Below, piece by piece: positions 41,484-41,492 of a stretch of 41,492 nucleotides of DNA (position 1 is the stretch's first letter; every line of letters begins with the position of its first letter). Made by a program: the position numbers and the translations under genes. The notes under the pieces were generated by a model. That model saw only the letters and a program-made list of their open reading frames with translations. It had not been told where the DNA came from and made no database searches. The stretch comes from Candidatus Cryptobacteroides intestinigallinarum (GTDB lineage: Bacteria; Bacteroidota; Bacteroidia; Bacteroidales; UBA932): assembly GCA_017694785.1 (NCBI GenBank), contig JADIMK010000039.1:1-41492 (forward strand). Direction: 5' to 3'.

Positions 41484-41492
41484 ACTGTATTG

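Noticed and set aside
1..41492. CRISPR array, tRNA or rRNA genes
   Set aside because: No regularly spaced identical repeats of 24-37 bases and no tRNA-like cloverleaf or rRNA stretches were noticed on reading; only the short phased repeats at 29041-29092 came close.
35084..41492. The DUF4876 locus as a recently transferred island
   Set aside because: Its codon use looks somewhat different from the neighbouring metal genes, but I could not compute composition and saw no integrase, tRNA or direct-repeat boundary, so the claim is not supported.

Overview
The window looks like chromosomal DNA from an order Bacteroidales bacterium; the genus cannot be fixed from the sequence. The evidence is a SusC/SusD pair, many lipoproteins with lipobox cysteines, Bacteroidota-type promoter boxes (TAnnTTTG) ahead of most operons, almost no Shine-Dalgarno sequences, and Bacteroidales-specific families (DUF4491, DUF4374, DUF4876, DUF6850). 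Coding density is high: 26 genes, and no gene-free gap longer than about 230 bases.

Layout from left to right. (1) 1-127: the 5' end of a group II intron (minus strand), sitting directly behind the terminator of the next operon. (2) 192-7251 (minus): a compact glycan-capture operon, SusC, SusD, GH18 endoglycosidase and DUF1735/LamG lipoprotein, resembling endo-beta-N-acetylglucosaminidase loci that harvest N-glycans. (3) 7464-14506: housekeeping and stress genes, namely a polysaccharide flippase, a lipoprotein cyclophilin coupled to a HAD phosphatase, QueH, an NhaC antiporter, a DUF4491 membrane protein, and a hemerythrin protein coupled to a LuxR regulator. Between the HAD gene and queH lies a textbook sigma-54 promoter followed about 85 bases later by a terminator, with no ORF between: a candidate small RNA. 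(4) 14748-29019 (minus): a metal block. It has a xenosiderophore-type operon (TonB receptor, DUF4374 lipoprotein, PepSY membrane protein; Xus-like), a FeoA-FeoB fusion, a CusCBA-type metal efflux system and a Fur-family regulator. (5) 29169-34959 (plus, divergent from the Fur gene): an AcrA-like adaptor and a 1503-residue protein that joins an entire AcrB-type RND pump in frame to an entire TolC/OprM-type outer-membrane lipoprotein, with the lipoprotein signal peptide retained at the junction. (6) 35193-41483 (minus): a TonB receptor, small lipoprotein, DUF6850 barrel and DUF4876 lipoprotein operon, mostly coupled by 4-base ATGA overlaps.

The genes work mainly at the cell envelope. Two or three TonB-linked systems import glycans or iron complexes, FeoB takes ferrous iron across the inner membrane, and a Cus-type pump removes surplus metal under a likely Fur-family control element. 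The most unusual items are the pump/outer-membrane-channel fusion with an internal signal peptidase II site, the sigma-54-driven orphan transcript, the three helically phased repeats between the Fur and acrA-like genes, and the paired palindromes at the efflux promoter. All family assignments come from reading motifs; no database search was run.
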